Of a DNA stretch of 44,984 nucleotides, positions 17,076 through 26,506 are shown piece by piece. The notes below the pieces were generated by a model. That model searched no databases and was not told the origin of the DNA. It saw only the letters and a list, made by a program, of their open reading frames with translations. The DNA comes from an uncultured Oscillospiraceae bacterium (GTDB taxonomy: Bacteria; Bacillota; Clostridia; Oscillospirales; Ruminococcaceae). Every line of letters begins with the position of its first letter. Position 1 is the stretch's first letter. The DNA is taken from the NCBI GenBank assembly GCA_910587135.1, contig CAJULF010000022.1, positions 1 through 44,984 of the forward strand. Reading direction: 5' to 3'. Both the position numbers and the translations under genes were made by a program.

Positions 17076-17766
17076 AATTCAGTATATTATCAGCGCTTTT
17101 GAAAGTCTGGGACTTCCGATAAATGAAAATCAGGCATGTCAATATTATGATTTATACGAATTTATGGTTGACTACAACAAAAACGTAAATCTTACCTCCA
17201 TAACCGATTTTGAGGAGGTCGTGGTAAAGCATTATATCGACAGTGTTCTTCCTTTTTCAATGTTTTCTCCGACCGAGGGTGCAAGCTTTATCGATGTGGG
17301 CACGGGTGCGGGATTTCCCGCTCTGCCGCTTCTGATTTTTCGCCCCGATTTAAAAGGAACGTTATGCGACAGTCTGCAAAAGCGTTGTGTTTATCTTGAA
17401 AGGGCATGCGAAAAAATCGGTGTTAAAGCCGAGATAATTCATGCCAGAAGCGAGGAACTTGGCAGAGGCAGGAGAGAGCAATACGATTTTTCCACCGCGA
17501 GGGCGGTTTCCGCAATGCCCGTTCTTTCGGAATACTGCATTCCGTTTGTTAAGGTCGGAGGATATTTTACAGCACTGAAATCCGTCAATGAGGATATTTC
17601 CGCTGCAAAAAACGCCGTTACGCTGCTTGGGGGTGCAATAGAAAATATTGAGGACTATAAGCTCCCCAACGGTGATGACAGGAGAGTTGTGCGCATAAAA
17701 AAAATATCGCAGACTCCGACAAAATATCCTCGAAGCACTGCAAATATTTCAAAAAAGCCGCTGTAA
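17059..17766 (+). CDS. rsmG: 16S rRNA 7-methylguanosine methyltransferase RsmG (GidB)
   Basis: This SAM-dependent methyltransferase (235 aa from the chosen start) modifies G527 (E. coli numbering) of 16S rRNA. The family motifs NLTSI (44-48), KHYIDS (57-62) and the SAM loop DVGTGAGFP (79-87) are visible. The frame is open upstream to a TTG at 17038, but GGGGGAG just before the GTG at 17059 supports that start, which overlaps the end of mnmG by 17 bp. A hairpin terminator overlaps its stop codon. Confidence 0.95.
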   Translation: MGRQDKIQYIISAFESLGLPINENQACQYYDLYEFMVDYNKNVNLTSITDFEEVVVKHYIDSVLPFSMFSPTEGASFIDVGTGAGFPALPLLIFRPDLKGTLCDSLQKRCVYLERACEKIGVKAEIIHARSEELGRGRREQYDFSTARAVSAMPVLSEYCIPFVKVGGYFTALKSVNEDISAAKNAVTLLGGAIENIEDYKLPNGDDRRVVRIKKISQTPTKYPRSTANISKKPL

Positions 17767-17785
17767 AGCGGCGCTTTTTGTTGTT
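17755..17785 (+). terminator. Terminator at the end of rsmG
   Basis: A stem of AGCCGCT with AGCGGCG around GTAA is followed by CTTTTTGTTG. It starts inside the last codons of rsmG and separates the mnmG-rsmG unit from noc. Confidence 0.85.
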
Positions 17786-17904
17786 TGAATTGGTTTGCTG
17801 TCGGGAAATGCGATTTTTAATTGTGGATATTATTTCCAAACAATGTTATAATGAAAGTCGGAAGGAAGTTATAATTTCGATTGTCAGACAGAAAGGATAA
17901 TAAT

Positions 17905-18729
17905 ATGAACGGAATTTTTAAACCAAAGGAAAAAGAAGTCGGAAAGGTAGTAATGCTGGAGCTGGCGTCTTTACGTCCGAATAAATCCCAACCGCGTATT
18001 GAATTTAACGACGCGGCAATAAAATCACTCGCGGAGAGTATAAGGGAGAACGGTATCTTGCAGCCTATATGTGTAAGGAGAAACGGCGCTCTTTTTGAGA
18101 TAATCAGCGGTGAAAGGAGAGTGCGTGCTGCAAAGCTGATAGGCTTGCAGGATGTCCCATGTATTATTATGAGCGTTGATGATGAGCAATCCGCGGTACT
18201 TGCGCTTATAGAGAATATCCAGCGCAAGGATCTTAGCTATTTTGAGGAAGCTCTCGCGATTGAAAAGCTTATAACCGTTTACGGTCTGACACAAGAATCC
18301 GCCGCTGAAAGACTCGGAAAAGCACAATCTACTGTTGCGAACAAGCTTAGGTTACTCAGATTTACTGACGCTGAAAGAACGCTTTTAATAAACGGAAATC
18401 TCTCGGAGCGTCAAGCACGCGCACTTATCAGAATATCAGAGCCGCATATCAGAATAACGGTTCTTGAAAAAATCATCGCGGGGAAATTAAATCTCGATCA
18501 GACAGAGAAATTGGTAAACGATACTCTGGCGGGTAAAGAGGTCAATGCAAAATCCGACAAAAAGAAAAAATTCAAGAATCCGTTTCCCGCGGCTCCGCGG
18601 CTTTATATGAATTCCATAAATCAACTTATAAAGCGCATGAAGGAATCCGATATTCCTTGTGAAGCGGTAACAAATAAGTGCGACACCTATTACGAGTACA
18701 TAATTAAATTTCCTATTCCGATGGACTGA
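17905..18729 (+). CDS. noc: Nucleoid occlusion protein Noc (ParB family)
   Basis: This is a ParB-family CTPase (274 aa from the ATG). Noc spreads from its own sites, binds the membrane and keeps division away from the nucleoid. ParB boxes are present: GERRVRA at 69-75 and ENIQRKDLS at 103-111. The helix-turn-helix GKAQSTVANKLRLL and SERQARALI (167-175) resemble Noc (IANKLRLL, RHARALI) rather than ParB (GHARAL). The N-terminus MNGIFKPKE may be the short membrane-targeting segment. The ATG at 17905 has AAAGGA upstream; an earlier TTG at 17881 does not. Position between rsmG and soj supports the name. An extended -10 (TGT then TATAAT at 17847-17852) lies upstream. Confidence 0.88.
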   Translation: MNGIFKPKEKEVGKVVMLELASLRPNKSQPRIEFNDAAIKSLAESIRENGILQPICVRRNGALFEIISGERRVRAAKLIGLQDVPCIIMSVDDEQSAVLALIENIQRKDLSYFEEALAIEKLITVYGLTQESAAERLGKAQSTVANKLRLLRFTDAERTLLINGNLSERQARALIRISEPHIRITVLEKIIAGKLNLDQTEKLVNDTLAGKEVNAKSDKKKKFKNPFPAAPRLYMNSINQLIKRMKESDIPCEAVTNKCDTYYEYIIKFPIPMD

Positions 18730-18740
18730 TATAATAAAAA

Positions 18741-18756
18741 TGTTTCACGTGAAACA
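18741..18756. promoter_or_regulatory. parS site 1
   Basis: TGTTTCACGTGAAACA is a perfect 16-bp match to the bacterial parS consensus bound by ParB/Spo0J. It lies between noc and soj. Confidence 0.95.
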
Positions 18757-18780
18757 ATTTCGGCTAAAACGTCGAAAATT

Positions 18781-18796
18781 TGTTTCACGTGAAACA
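18781..18796. promoter_or_regulatory. parS site 2
   Basis: This is a second perfect TGTTTCACGTGAAACA, 40 bp centre to centre from the first (about four helical turns, so on the same face of the DNA). It is immediately upstream of the soj promoter region, where ParB binding could also affect soj-spo0J transcription. Confidence 0.95.
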
Positions 18797-18876
18797 TTTT
18801 TTATAAAAGGGGTTTATTTTTGAAAAAAAGTGTGATATAATATAATCAATCGAAAATAAAAGAAAGGAAAAGAAAA

Positions 18877-19680
18877 ATGGGAATTGTTATAGGCGTGGTT
18901 AATCAAAAGGGCGGCGTCGGCAAAACAACGACATCCGTAAATGTTGCGTCTGGTTTGGGAACGTTGGGCAAAAAAGTTCTGCTTATAGATTTCGACCCGC
19001 AGGGAAATGCCACAACAGGCTACGGAATAAAAAAGAAAACCCTCGATGTAACTACATATGAGGTTATAATGGGTAAAAACCGCCCACAGGAGGCTATTAT
19101 CGAAACGCGCTATAAGAACGTATGGATAATGCCCGCCACAAACGAATTGTGTAAAGCCGAGCAGGAACTTGCGGGACAGAGAGGAAACGTATCTCAGTTA
19201 AGAAAGGTAGTTCTTCAGGTGAAAGACGAGTATGACATCATTTTGCTTGACTGTCTGCCGTCTTTGGGAATACTCGCAACAAACGCCATGATCGCCAGCG
19301 ACACAATAATAGTGCCTATGGTGTGCGAGCACTTTGCTCTTGAGGGATTGGCTCAGCTTATGCTGAACGTCAAAAAGGTAAAGAAAAAAGCAAATCCCGA
19401 TCTCAGCATTATGGGAATAGTTTTCACTATGCTTGATAAACGTCTAACAGCAAGCAACGAAATAATGAGGGAGATAAAAAGAACCTTTGACAACAAGGTG
19501 CTGTTCAAAACGGAAATACCGAGAAATGTAAAGATATCAGAAGCGCAAAGTCACGGCGAGCCGATATTCTATTACGATAAAAGCTCCAAGGGTGCTGATT
19601 CATACAAGCGCCTGTCAAAGGAAATATTGGATAAGTGCAGGGAAATGGAGAAGAGGAATGTCGAAAACAAAAAAGACTGA
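18877..19680 (+). CDS. soj: Chromosome-partition ATPase Soj/ParA
   Basis: This ParA-type ATPase (267 aa) works with Spo0J/ParB on origin segregation and, in Bacillus, modulates DnaA. The deviant Walker A KGGVGKTT is at 11-18, followed by DFDPQGNATTGYG and DIILLDCLPSLGILATNAM, and a typical C-terminal helix. Spo0J begins inside its last codons. GAAAGGAAAAG forms its ribosome binding site, with a TATAAT at 18841-18846 upstream. Confidence 0.96.
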   Translation: MGIVIGVVNQKGGVGKTTTSVNVASGLGTLGKKVLLIDFDPQGNATTGYGIKKKTLDVTTYEVIMGKNRPQEAIIETRYKNVWIMPATNELCKAEQELAGQRGNVSQLRKVVLQVKDEYDIILLDCLPSLGILATNAMIASDTIIVPMVCEHFALEGLAQLMLNVKKVKKKANPDLSIMGIVFTMLDKRLTASNEIMREIKRTFDNKVLFKTEIPRNVKISEAQSHGEPIFYYDKSSKGADSYKRLSKEILDKCREMEKRNVENKKD

Positions 19681-20518
19681 AAGCAGTTTTGACGATCTGT
19701 TCTTTGACAACAATGTGGAGGACGGCGATAATCTGAGCACCCTGCGGATAAGCGACGTTGAGCCGGATAAAAATCAGCCGCGCAAGACATTTGATAAGGA
19801 AGCGCTTGAGCAGCTTGCAATGTCTATAAGCGAACATGGCGTTATTCAACCGATAATAGTGCGTTCGCTGCCCGGCGGAGGATATCAGATAATCGCGGGA
19901 GAACGCCGCTGGCGTGCGGCAAAGATGGCGGGGCTGAGCGAAGTTCCGGTAGTTGTCCGCGACGATATAACCGAGGAGCAGGCAATGCAGATAACGCTGA
20001 TTGAAAATCTTCAGCGCGAAAATCTGAATCCGATAGAAGAAGCACAAGGGTATAAAGAACTTATAGAGCGATACGATATGACCCAAGACAGTCTGTCAAG
20101 AGCGATAGGAAAGGCACGCTCCTCAATCGCAAACAGTCTTGGATTGCTGTCGCTGCCCGATGGCGTTAAACTTCTGCTGCAGCAGGGCAAGCTTTCCGCG
20201 GGTCATTGCAGAGCGCTTAAGCAGATAAAAGACGAAGCGGTGATGATTGAGCTTGCGCATAAGGCGGCGGAGGGAGAGCTTACCGTAAGAGCGGTAGAAG
20301 CGATAGCGCGCCGTGAGTCCAAAAAGGCGGAGGAAGAAATCACCGAAAGGGAAATAAAGCAAAAACTGACTTATTATACCGAGGTGGAGATTTCTCTGAC
20401 AGAACAGCTCGGAACAAAGGTAAAGATAGCGGAGGGAAAAAGCACAAATACGCTTCAGATAAGTTTTTCGGATGAGGAACAGCTGAAAGGTATTTTGGAG
20501 CATTTCTCGGTTAACTGA
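19658..20518 (+). CDS. parB: Chromosome-partition protein Spo0J/ParB
   Basis: ParB CTPase (286 aa) loads at parS and slides along DNA to organise the origin and recruit SMC. CTPase motifs are GERRWRAA (81-88) and ENLQRENLNPIEEA (116-129). The helix-turn-helix is followed by AGHCRAL (181-187), the ParB-type form of the specificity loop. The frame is open back to 19592, but the ATG at 19658, inside the soj end and preceded by GGAGAAGAGG, is the conserved start. Three parS-like sites lie within 5 kb. Confidence 0.96.
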   Translation: MSKTKKTESSFDDLFFDNNVEDGDNLSTLRISDVEPDKNQPRKTFDKEALEQLAMSISEHGVIQPIIVRSLPGGGYQIIAGERRWRAAKMAGLSEVPVVVRDDITEEQAMQITLIENLQRENLNPIEEAQGYKELIERYDMTQDSLSRAIGKARSSIANSLGLLSLPDGVKLLLQQGKLSAGHCRALKQIKDEAVMIELAHKAAEGELTVRAVEAIARRESKKAEEEITEREIKQKLTYYTEVEISLTEQLGTKVKIAEGKSTNTLQISFSDEEQLKGILEHFSVN

Positions 20519-20538
20519 TAAGAAGGAAAGGTAAAAAC

Positions 20539-21816
20539 ATGATAGACATTAAATTTTTAAGGGAAAATCCCGAGGCGGTAAAGGAAAATATCAAAAAGAA
20601 ATTCCAAGACAGCAAGCTGCCTTTAGTCGATGAGGTAATAGAGGCGGACGCGCAGTACAGAAAAATTATTCAGCGCGCGGAGAGCCTGAGAGCCGACAGA
20701 AACCGTATCTCCAAGGAGATAGGGGGATACATGGCAAAGGGAATGAAGGAGGAAGCGGAAAATGCAAAAGCACAAGTAAAGGCGTTTTCCGATGAGCTTT
20801 CCGCACTCGAAAAGCAGGAGGAGGAGCTTTCCGAAAAGGTCAATAAGATAATGATGACCATTCCCAATATAATCGACCCAAGCGTCCCAATCGGAAAGGA
20901 TGACAGTGAAAACGTAGAGATAACTCGTTACGGAGAGCCGATTGTTCCCGACTTCGAGATACCGTATCACTCGGAAATAATGGAAAAGCTGAACGGAATA
21001 GACCTCGACAGCGCAAGAAAGGTAGCGGGCAACGGATTTTATTATTTAATGGGGGATATCGCGCGGCTTCATTCGGCAGTCATATCCTACGCGAGAGATT
21101 TTATGATAGACCGCGGCTTTACCTACTGCATTCCTCCCTTTATGATAAGAAGCAACGTGGTAACGGGCGTTATGAGCTTTGCGGAAATGGACGCGATGAT
21201 GTACAAGATCGAGGGTGAAGACCTCTATCTTATCGGTACCTCGGAGCACTCCATGATAGGCAAGTTTATCGATACGATAGTTCCCGAGGAAACTCTTCCG
21301 CAGACTCTTACCAGTTATTCCCCCTGCTTCCGCAAGGAAAAGGGCGCACACGGAATAGAGGAGCGCGGAGTATATCGAATCCATCAGTTTGAGAAGCAGG
21401 AAATGATAGTGGTATGCAAGCCAGAAGAATCCGCAATGTGGTTTGAAAAACTGTGGCAGAATACGGTTGATCTGTTCCGTTCGATGGATATTCCGGTAAG
21501 AACTATCGAGTGCTGCTCCGGCGATCTGGCGGATCTTAAGGTGAAATCCTACGATGTTGAGGCATGGTCTCCGCGCCAGAAGAAATATTTCGAGGTGGGG
21601 AGCTGCTCAAATCTCGGCGATGCGCAGGCACGCCGTCTGAAAATACGCGTGAACGGCAAGGACGGAAAGTACTTTGCGCATACCCTTAATAATACTGTGG
21701 TAGCTCCGCCGAGAATGCTGATAGCGTTTCTGGAGAACAACCTCAACGCTGACGGCACAGTAAATATTCCGGAGGTGCTCAGACCTTATATGGGCGGCAA
21801 GAGCAAGATAGGTTAA
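20539..21816 (+). CDS. serS: Seryl-tRNA synthetase
   Basis: This class II synthetase (425 aa) charges tRNA-Ser. The N-terminal coiled-coil arm that reads the tRNA is at about 30-105. Class II motif 2 appears as FRKEKGAHGIEERGVYRIHQFEK. Motif 3 appears in the form NTVVAPPRMLIAFLENN, with the invariant Arg but prolines where many bacterial enzymes have VG. It follows parB by 20 bp with its own GAAGGAAAGG site, so it is read as the last gene of the partition operon. No T-box leader fits in that gap. Its stop codon forms the first bases of a family-B repeat. Confidence 0.96.
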   Translation: MIDIKFLRENPEAVKENIKKKFQDSKLPLVDEVIEADAQYRKIIQRAESLRADRNRISKEIGGYMAKGMKEEAENAKAQVKAFSDELSALEKQEEELSEKVNKIMMTIPNIIDPSVPIGKDDSENVEITRYGEPIVPDFEIPYHSEIMEKLNGIDLDSARKVAGNGFYYLMGDIARLHSAVISYARDFMIDRGFTYCIPPFMIRSNVVTGVMSFAEMDAMMYKIEGEDLYLIGTSEHSMIGKFIDTIVPEETLPQTLTSYSPCFRKEKGAHGIEERGVYRIHQFEKQEMIVVCKPEESAMWFEKLWQNTVDLFRSMDIPVRTIECCSGDLADLKVKSYDVEAWSPRQKKYFEVGSCSNLGDAQARRLKIRVNGKDGKYFAHTLNNTVVAPPRMLIAFLENNLNADGTVNIPEVLRPYMGGKSKIG

Positions 21817-21979
21817 TACTAATTCTTAATCTCCGTATAGACATCTTTGCAAAAATACCACTCATATTACTTCGTCAAAGCTCCTTGGCGTACATACAGT
21901 ACGCCGGCGTCACTTTTCCTTGTACTATACGCGGTCTTTTTGCAAATCTTGTCTATACTACGATCAAGAATTAGTATAA
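21814..21979 (+). repeat. Family-B inverted-repeat element, long form
   Basis: This 166-bp element has terminal inverted repeats TAATACTAATTC and GAATTAGTATA. The first three bases are the serS stop codon. Inside, GTATAGACA with TTTGCAAAAA on the left pairs with its complement on the right, and a smaller GGCGTAC hairpin sits in the middle. It shares the TTTGCAAAAA arm and the ends with 15055-15160. As RNA it would form a long hairpin after serS. Confidence 0.85.
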
Positions 21980-22164
21980 AAAGCTTCTTTGAAGCGTAAA
22001 TGTGAAATTGTTTGAGTAATTATTCGGCTGAGAGTCGGTGAAAAAGGCGGGATAGGACGGTCTGCAATGTTTGCGGAGGTCTTTTCCTGCCTTAAAAAAT
22101 ACTTTTATAGGGTAAGGAAGCGATTGTCTCCTGCCCTTGACTTGTTGAAACCGGAGGGATTCAA
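21980..22164. other. Intergenic region before the ABC exporter
   Basis: This 185-bp stretch holds the region upstream of the ABC ATPase gene. A weak hairpin pairs AAGGCGGG with CCTGCCTT (about 22050-22096). No promoter or known riboswitch was recognised. Confidence 0.35.
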
Positions 22165-22866
22165 ATGGCTTTCGTGACTTTGGAAAATGTATATAAGCGC
22201 TACCATATGGGAGAGGTGACCATAAACGCAGCGGACGGAATGACCTTTGATATTGAAAAGGGCGAGTTCGTGATAATAGTAGGACCGAGCGGCTCAGGAA
22301 AAACCACGGTGCTGAATATGCTTGGAGGAATGGACACCTGCGACGAGGGAGTGATCAGCGTAGACGGCAATCGGGTTGATAAATGCAACAGAAAGCAGCT
22401 CACCGAGTACCGCCGATATGATGTCGGATTTATTTTTCAGTTTTACAATCTTCTGCCAAATCTCACCGCAAAGGAAAATGTAGAGCTTGCGGCACAGACT
22501 ACCAAGGATTATATACCTGCCGCGGAGATACTTACCAAGGTTGGTCTTGGGGAAAGACTGGACAATTTCCCGGCGCAGCTTTCGGGAGGAGAGCAGCAGC
22601 GCGTTTCGATAGCACGCGCTCTCAGCAAGAAGCCCAAGCTGCTGCTGTGCGACGAGCCGACGGGCGCGCTGGACTACAACACGGGAAAGATGATATTGAA
22701 GCTGCTTCAGGACACCTGCCGCAGCGACGGAATGACCGTGATACTTGTCACGCATAATTCGGCGATAGCTCCCATGGCTGACAGGGTGATCAAAATAAAG
22801 AACAGCAAGGTTTCAAAGGTAATCATGAATGACGCGCCTACTCCCGTAGAGGAAATAGAGTGGTAA
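22165..22866 (+). CDS. ABC transporter ATP-binding protein (MacB/LolD type)
   Basis: This 233-aa ATPase powers the adjacent FtsX-like permease. Walker A GPSGSGKTT is at 40-48. The Q loop is FIFQFYNLLPNLTAKENV. The signature LSGGEQQRVSIARAL is near 139, Walker B LLLCDEPTGALD near 160, and the switch His is in VTHN. The NLLPNLTAKENVE stretch marks the MacB/LolD/FtsE-like exporter class, not importers. A GGAGGG site precedes the ATG. The permease starts 19 bp after the stop, so the two form an operon. The substrate is unknown. Confidence 0.95.
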   Translation: MAFVTLENVYKRYHMGEVTINAADGMTFDIEKGEFVIIVGPSGSGKTTVLNMLGGMDTCDEGVISVDGNRVDKCNRKQLTEYRRYDVGFIFQFYNLLPNLTAKENVELAAQTTKDYIPAAEILTKVGLGERLDNFPAQLSGGEQQRVSIARALSKKPKLLLCDEPTGALDYNTGKMILKLLQDTCRSDGMTVILVTHNSAIAPMADRVIKIKNSKVSKVIMNDAPTPVEEIEW

Positions 22867-22885
22867 CGGGAACGGGAGGTGCGAA

Positions 22886-25800
22886 TTGAAAGCTGCAAAT
22901 AAAAATATCTTCCGTGAGATAAAAGCCACTAAAGGAAGATTTCTGTCGATTTTTTTGATATGTGCCATCGGTGTGGGTTTTTTCAGCGGTGTGCGCGCAA
23001 CGGAAGACGATATGAGAGTAAGCGCGGATGATTATTACGACAAACATGAACTTTTTGATCTGAGGGTGATGTCAAGCTTTGGTCTTACTGAGGGCGACGT
23101 TGAGGCGATAAAAGGTATTGAGGACGTTTCGGGAGTATTCCCGTCAAAGTATACCGACCTTGCCATGTTCAAGGAAGAATCCGAGATGCTGACCCGCGTG
23201 TATTCGCTGACAGGAAACGAGATCAATAAAATCGACCTTACCGATGGAAGAATGCCGCAGGCGGAGGACGAATGCATATTAAGCTATAATATTCTCCGCG
23301 ACGGCGCAAACGTGGGCGATACCGTAAGGGTGGAGGATATCTCGGAAGCGGAAGAATTTCCGCTAAAATACAAAGAGTATAAAGTGGTGGGATTATACGA
23401 AACTCCCATGTTCATCTCACTTACCCAGCGCGGCAGTACTACAGTTGGTGACGGCTCTATTGATGCGTTTATGTGCATATCCGAGAGTAATTTTACACAG
23501 GAAGTATACACGGAGATATATGTAAAATCAGACAGACTTAAGGAAATGGAAAGCTACTCCGACGGGTATGAATCGCTGAGGGACGAGATATCCGAAAGGC
23601 TGGAGGAAATCGCTCCGGAGAGGAACGACCTGCGGTATGATGAGGTTGTCGCCGACGCGGTAAAGGAGATAGAAAACGGCGAAAAGGAGCTTGAAGAAGC
23701 TAAAGCCGACGGGCAGCGTGAGCTTGACAACGCAAAAGCGGAGCTTGAAGACGCGGCAAAGAAAATAGAGGACGGCGAAAAGGAACTTGCGGACGCGAAA
23801 ACCGAACTTGACGATGGCGCGAAGCAGCTTGCGGACGCAGAGCAGACTCTTGAGGAAGCAAAACAGGAGCTGGAGGATGGAAAGCGCGAGCTTGCGGAAA
23901 ACAAGGTAAAGCTTGACGATGCCGAACAGCAGCTCTCCGACAGCAAGGCAGAGCTTGACGATGCCGACCGTCAGCTTTCGGAAGCCCGCGGGGAACTGAA
24001 CGAAAGCAAAAAGCAGCTTGACGGCGGTCAGGCGGAAATAGACAAAAATGCGGAGCTTATAGCGGAAAACCGCGAAAAGCTGAGCGCGGCAAAAGTGGAG
24101 CTTTTGTCGGGCAAGTCGGAGTATGAAGCGGGGTACGCTCAATACGAGCAGGGGCTTGCGGAGTACAACGCGGCTGCGGAGCAGTTTGCCGCCGCGGAGG
24201 AGCTGCTTTTGCAGGCGGAGGCTGCATACGGCGCGGATAATCCCATAGTAATACAGCAGCGCACGGAGTATGAGGCGGCAAAGCAGCAGCTCGACCAAAG
24301 CAGGCAGGTGCTTGACGCCACTGCGGAGCAGCTCTCCGAAGCAAAGAAAAAGCTTGACGCGGCAGAGGAGGAAATATCCGCGGGAGAAGCGGAAATCGCG
24401 CGGGGAGAAGAACAGCTCGCCGCGGCGCAAAGCGAGATCGACAGCGGCAGAAAGCAGTATAACGAGGGTCTTGAACAGTATAAAGAAGCCTATCGTAAGT
24501 ATGAGTACGGGAGAAAGCAGTATCTTGACGGTCTGGCGGAATATAACGACGGACTTACGCAGTATAATGAGGGCGTTGGCAAGCTGGAGGACGGTCAGCG
24601 GGAATACGACGAAGGCGCGGCAACTTTAGCGGAAAAGCGCACGGAATATGAGAACGGTCTTAAGGAATACAACGACGGGTTAGCCGAGCTGGAGGACGCG
24701 AAACGTCAGTATGAAGACGGTTTGAAGGAGTATGAGGAAGGTATCCAAACCTTCAATACCGAGATAGCCGACGCGGAGGAAAAGCTCGCCGACGCAAGGC
24801 GGGAGCTTGCCGATGTGGGCAAGCCCGAGTGGTATATTTTCACACGCGATGATAACATAGGCTACTCCGAGTATGAGAGCAATTCACAGCGCATAGGAAG
24901 AATAGCGGCGATATTCCCGATATTTTTCCTGTTGGTAGCGGGACTGGTTTGCCTTACCACAATGTCGCGCATGGTAGAGGAGCAGCGCGGGCAGATAGGA
25001 ACATTCAAGGCGCTGGGGTATTCCAACGGCGCTATCATGAAGCAGTATATGCTGTACGCGGTGTCAGCGGCGGCGGTAGGCGGCTCGATTGGCGCGCTGA
25101 TAGGCTGCTTTATCTTCCCGGGAGTGATAATCTACGCATATTCAATGATGTATTCGATAAGGGAAATACACTTTTTGCTTGAACCGTTCGGCATATTTTT
25201 GTCGGTAGCGGCTATGACTGCGGCTATCGCGCTGACGGTATTCTTTAGCTGCAAGAGAGTGCTTGCGGAAACTCCCGCGGGACTTATGCGCCCAAAGGCG
25301 CCAAAGGCGGGAAAGCGGGTGCTGATAGAGAAAGTCGGGCTTATCTGGAACAATATAGGATTTTTTGGCAAGGTCACGGGCAGAAATCTTTTCCGCTACA
25401 AACGCAGAATGTTCATGACGGTAGTCGGGATTGCGGGCTGCACGGCGCTGTCCCTTACAGGCTTCGGGCTTAAGGACAGCATTACGGATATTGTGAACCT
25501 CCAGTATAACGAGATATACAATTACAGCGGCTATCTTGCTCTTGACAGTGACATAAGCGAATCGGATATGGGCAAAATCTATGACGAGCTTGCGGACTAT
25601 GATCCCGACACGATTACAACAAAAGCTCTTATCAAACAGCATACTTTGTCGTCAATAAATAATGACACGAAGGTGGATTGCTATGTGACCTGCGTTGAGG
25701 ACGCGGAGATATTCGGTAATATGATCGATATGCACGAGAGAAAAAGCGGCGAAAAAATATATCTGACCGACGGCGCCGTTGCCACCGAAAAGCTGATGAA

Positions 25801-26506
25801 GCTGCTGGATACGGATAAGGGAAACAATGTTGTTATTCAAACAGACGATACGACCGAAAATCTTGTCATGGTATCGGGAATAACCGAGCATTACGCGAGC
25901 CATTATTTATATATGACGGAGGAGCAGTACAAGTCAACGTTCGGAGACGTTCCGGAATACAATATGATATATTTTACCAACGGGATAACCTCCGACGATG
26001 ATGCGCAGGCACAATTCAGCGAGAGAATGCTTGCGCTTGACGGAGTTATGGCGGTAATGATGAACGCGGGAGCTTCGGAAAGCTTTGCGGACATGATAAA
26101 AATAATGGATCTGGTTATAATTGTGCTGATAGTTTCCGCGGGAGCGCTTGCTTTCGTTGTACTGTATAATCTGATAAATGTGAACATTACGGAGCGTATC
26201 AGGGAGATAGCCACACTGAAAGTGCTGGGCTTCTATGACAGGGAGGTTTCAAGCTATGTGTTCCGCGAGAATATAATCCTGTCGGTGATGGGTGCGGCGT
26301 TCGGTCTTCTGCTTGGAACGGGACTTTGTGAATATGTTATAATTACTGCGGAATTAGACGAGGTAATGTTCGGCAGGAATATCCATCCGATGTCATTCCT
26401 TTGGGCTTTTCTGATAACGGTAGGGTTCTCTCTGATTGTTAATCAGATAATGACAAGGGTGCTGAAAAAAATCAGCATGGTGGAATCGCTGAAATCAGTG
26501 GAGTAG
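22886..26506 (+). CDS. Giant FtsX-like ABC permease with long extracytoplasmic coiled coil
   Basis: A 1206-aa permease starting at TTG with GGGAGGT upstream. A first transmembrane helix (about 14-36) is followed by a periplasmic-type folded region (about 45-240). Roughly 390 residues (about 250-640) of heptad repeats follow, first of the type AxxELxDAxxxL (Ala/Glu/Asp-rich), then YxxGLxxY repeats with Gly and Tyr at regular spacing. An FtsX core follows (three helices, about 665-800, with MVEEQRGQIGTFKALGYSNG), then a second membrane half with TM near 850 and three C-terminal helices (about 1080-1200, including EIATLKVLGFYDREV). It is therefore a fused two-repeat MacB-like subunit. The coiled coil could span the thick cell wall or contact a partner. 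The substrate is unknown. Confidence 0.92.
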   Translation: MKAANKNIFREIKATKGRFLSIFLICAIGVGFFSGVRATEDDMRVSADDYYDKHELFDLRVMSSFGLTEGDVEAIKGIEDVSGVFPSKYTDLAMFKEESEMLTRVYSLTGNEINKIDLTDGRMPQAEDECILSYNILRDGANVGDTVRVEDISEAEEFPLKYKEYKVVGLYETPMFISLTQRGSTTVGDGSIDAFMCISESNFTQEVYTEIYVKSDRLKEMESYSDGYESLRDEISERLEEIAPERNDLRYDEVVADAVKEIENGEKELEEAKADGQRELDNAKAELEDAAKKIEDGEKELADAKTELDDGAKQLADAEQTLEEAKQELEDGKRELAENKVKLDDAEQQLSDSKAELDDADRQLSEARGELNESKKQLDGGQAEIDKNAELIAENREKLSAAKVELLSGKSEYEAGYAQYEQGLAEYNAAAEQFAAAEELLLQAEAAYGADNPIVIQQRTEYEAAKQQLDQSRQVLDATAEQLSEAKKKLDAAEEEISAGEAEIARGEEQLAAAQSEIDSGRKQYNEGLEQYKEAYRKYEYGRKQYLDGLAEYNDGLTQYNEGVGKLEDGQREYDEGAATLAEKRTEYENGLKEYNDGLAELEDAKRQYEDGLKEYEEGIQTFNTEIADAEEKLADARRELADVGKPEWYIFTRDDNIGYSEYESNSQRIGRIAAIFPIFFLLVAGLVCLTTMSRMVEEQRGQIGTFKALGYSNGAIMKQYMLYAVSAAAVGGSIGALIGCFIFPGVIIYAYSMMYSIREIHFLLEPFGIFLSVAAMTAAIALTVFFSCKRVLAETPAGLMRPKAPKAGKRVLIEKVGLIWNNIGFFGKVTGRNLFRYKRRMFMTVVGIAGCTALSLTGFGLKDSITDIVNLQYNEIYNYSGYLALDSDISESDMGKIYDELADYDPDTITTKALIKQHTLSSINNDTKVDCYVTCVEDAEIFGNMIDMHERKSGEKIYLTDGAVATEKLMKLLDTDKGNNVVIQTDDTTENLVMVSGITEHYASHYLYMTEEQYKSTFGDVPEYNMIYFTNGITSDDDAQAQFSERMLALDGVMAVMMNAGASESFADMIKIMDLVIIVLIVSAGALAFVVLYNLINVNITERIREIATLKVLGFYDREVSSYVFRENIILSVMGAAFGLLLGTGLCEYVIITAELDEVMFGRNIHPMSFLWAFLITVGFSLIVNQIMTRVLKKISMVESLKSVE

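Noticed and set aside
20519..20538. T-box leader for serS
   Set aside because: Only 20 bp separate parB and serS and no T-box sequence is present upstream.
23528..24430. Minus-strand frames opposite the coiled-coil repeats
   Set aside because: The repetitive Phe/Leu/Arg composition mirrors the coiled-coil codons of the permease; it is a shadow.
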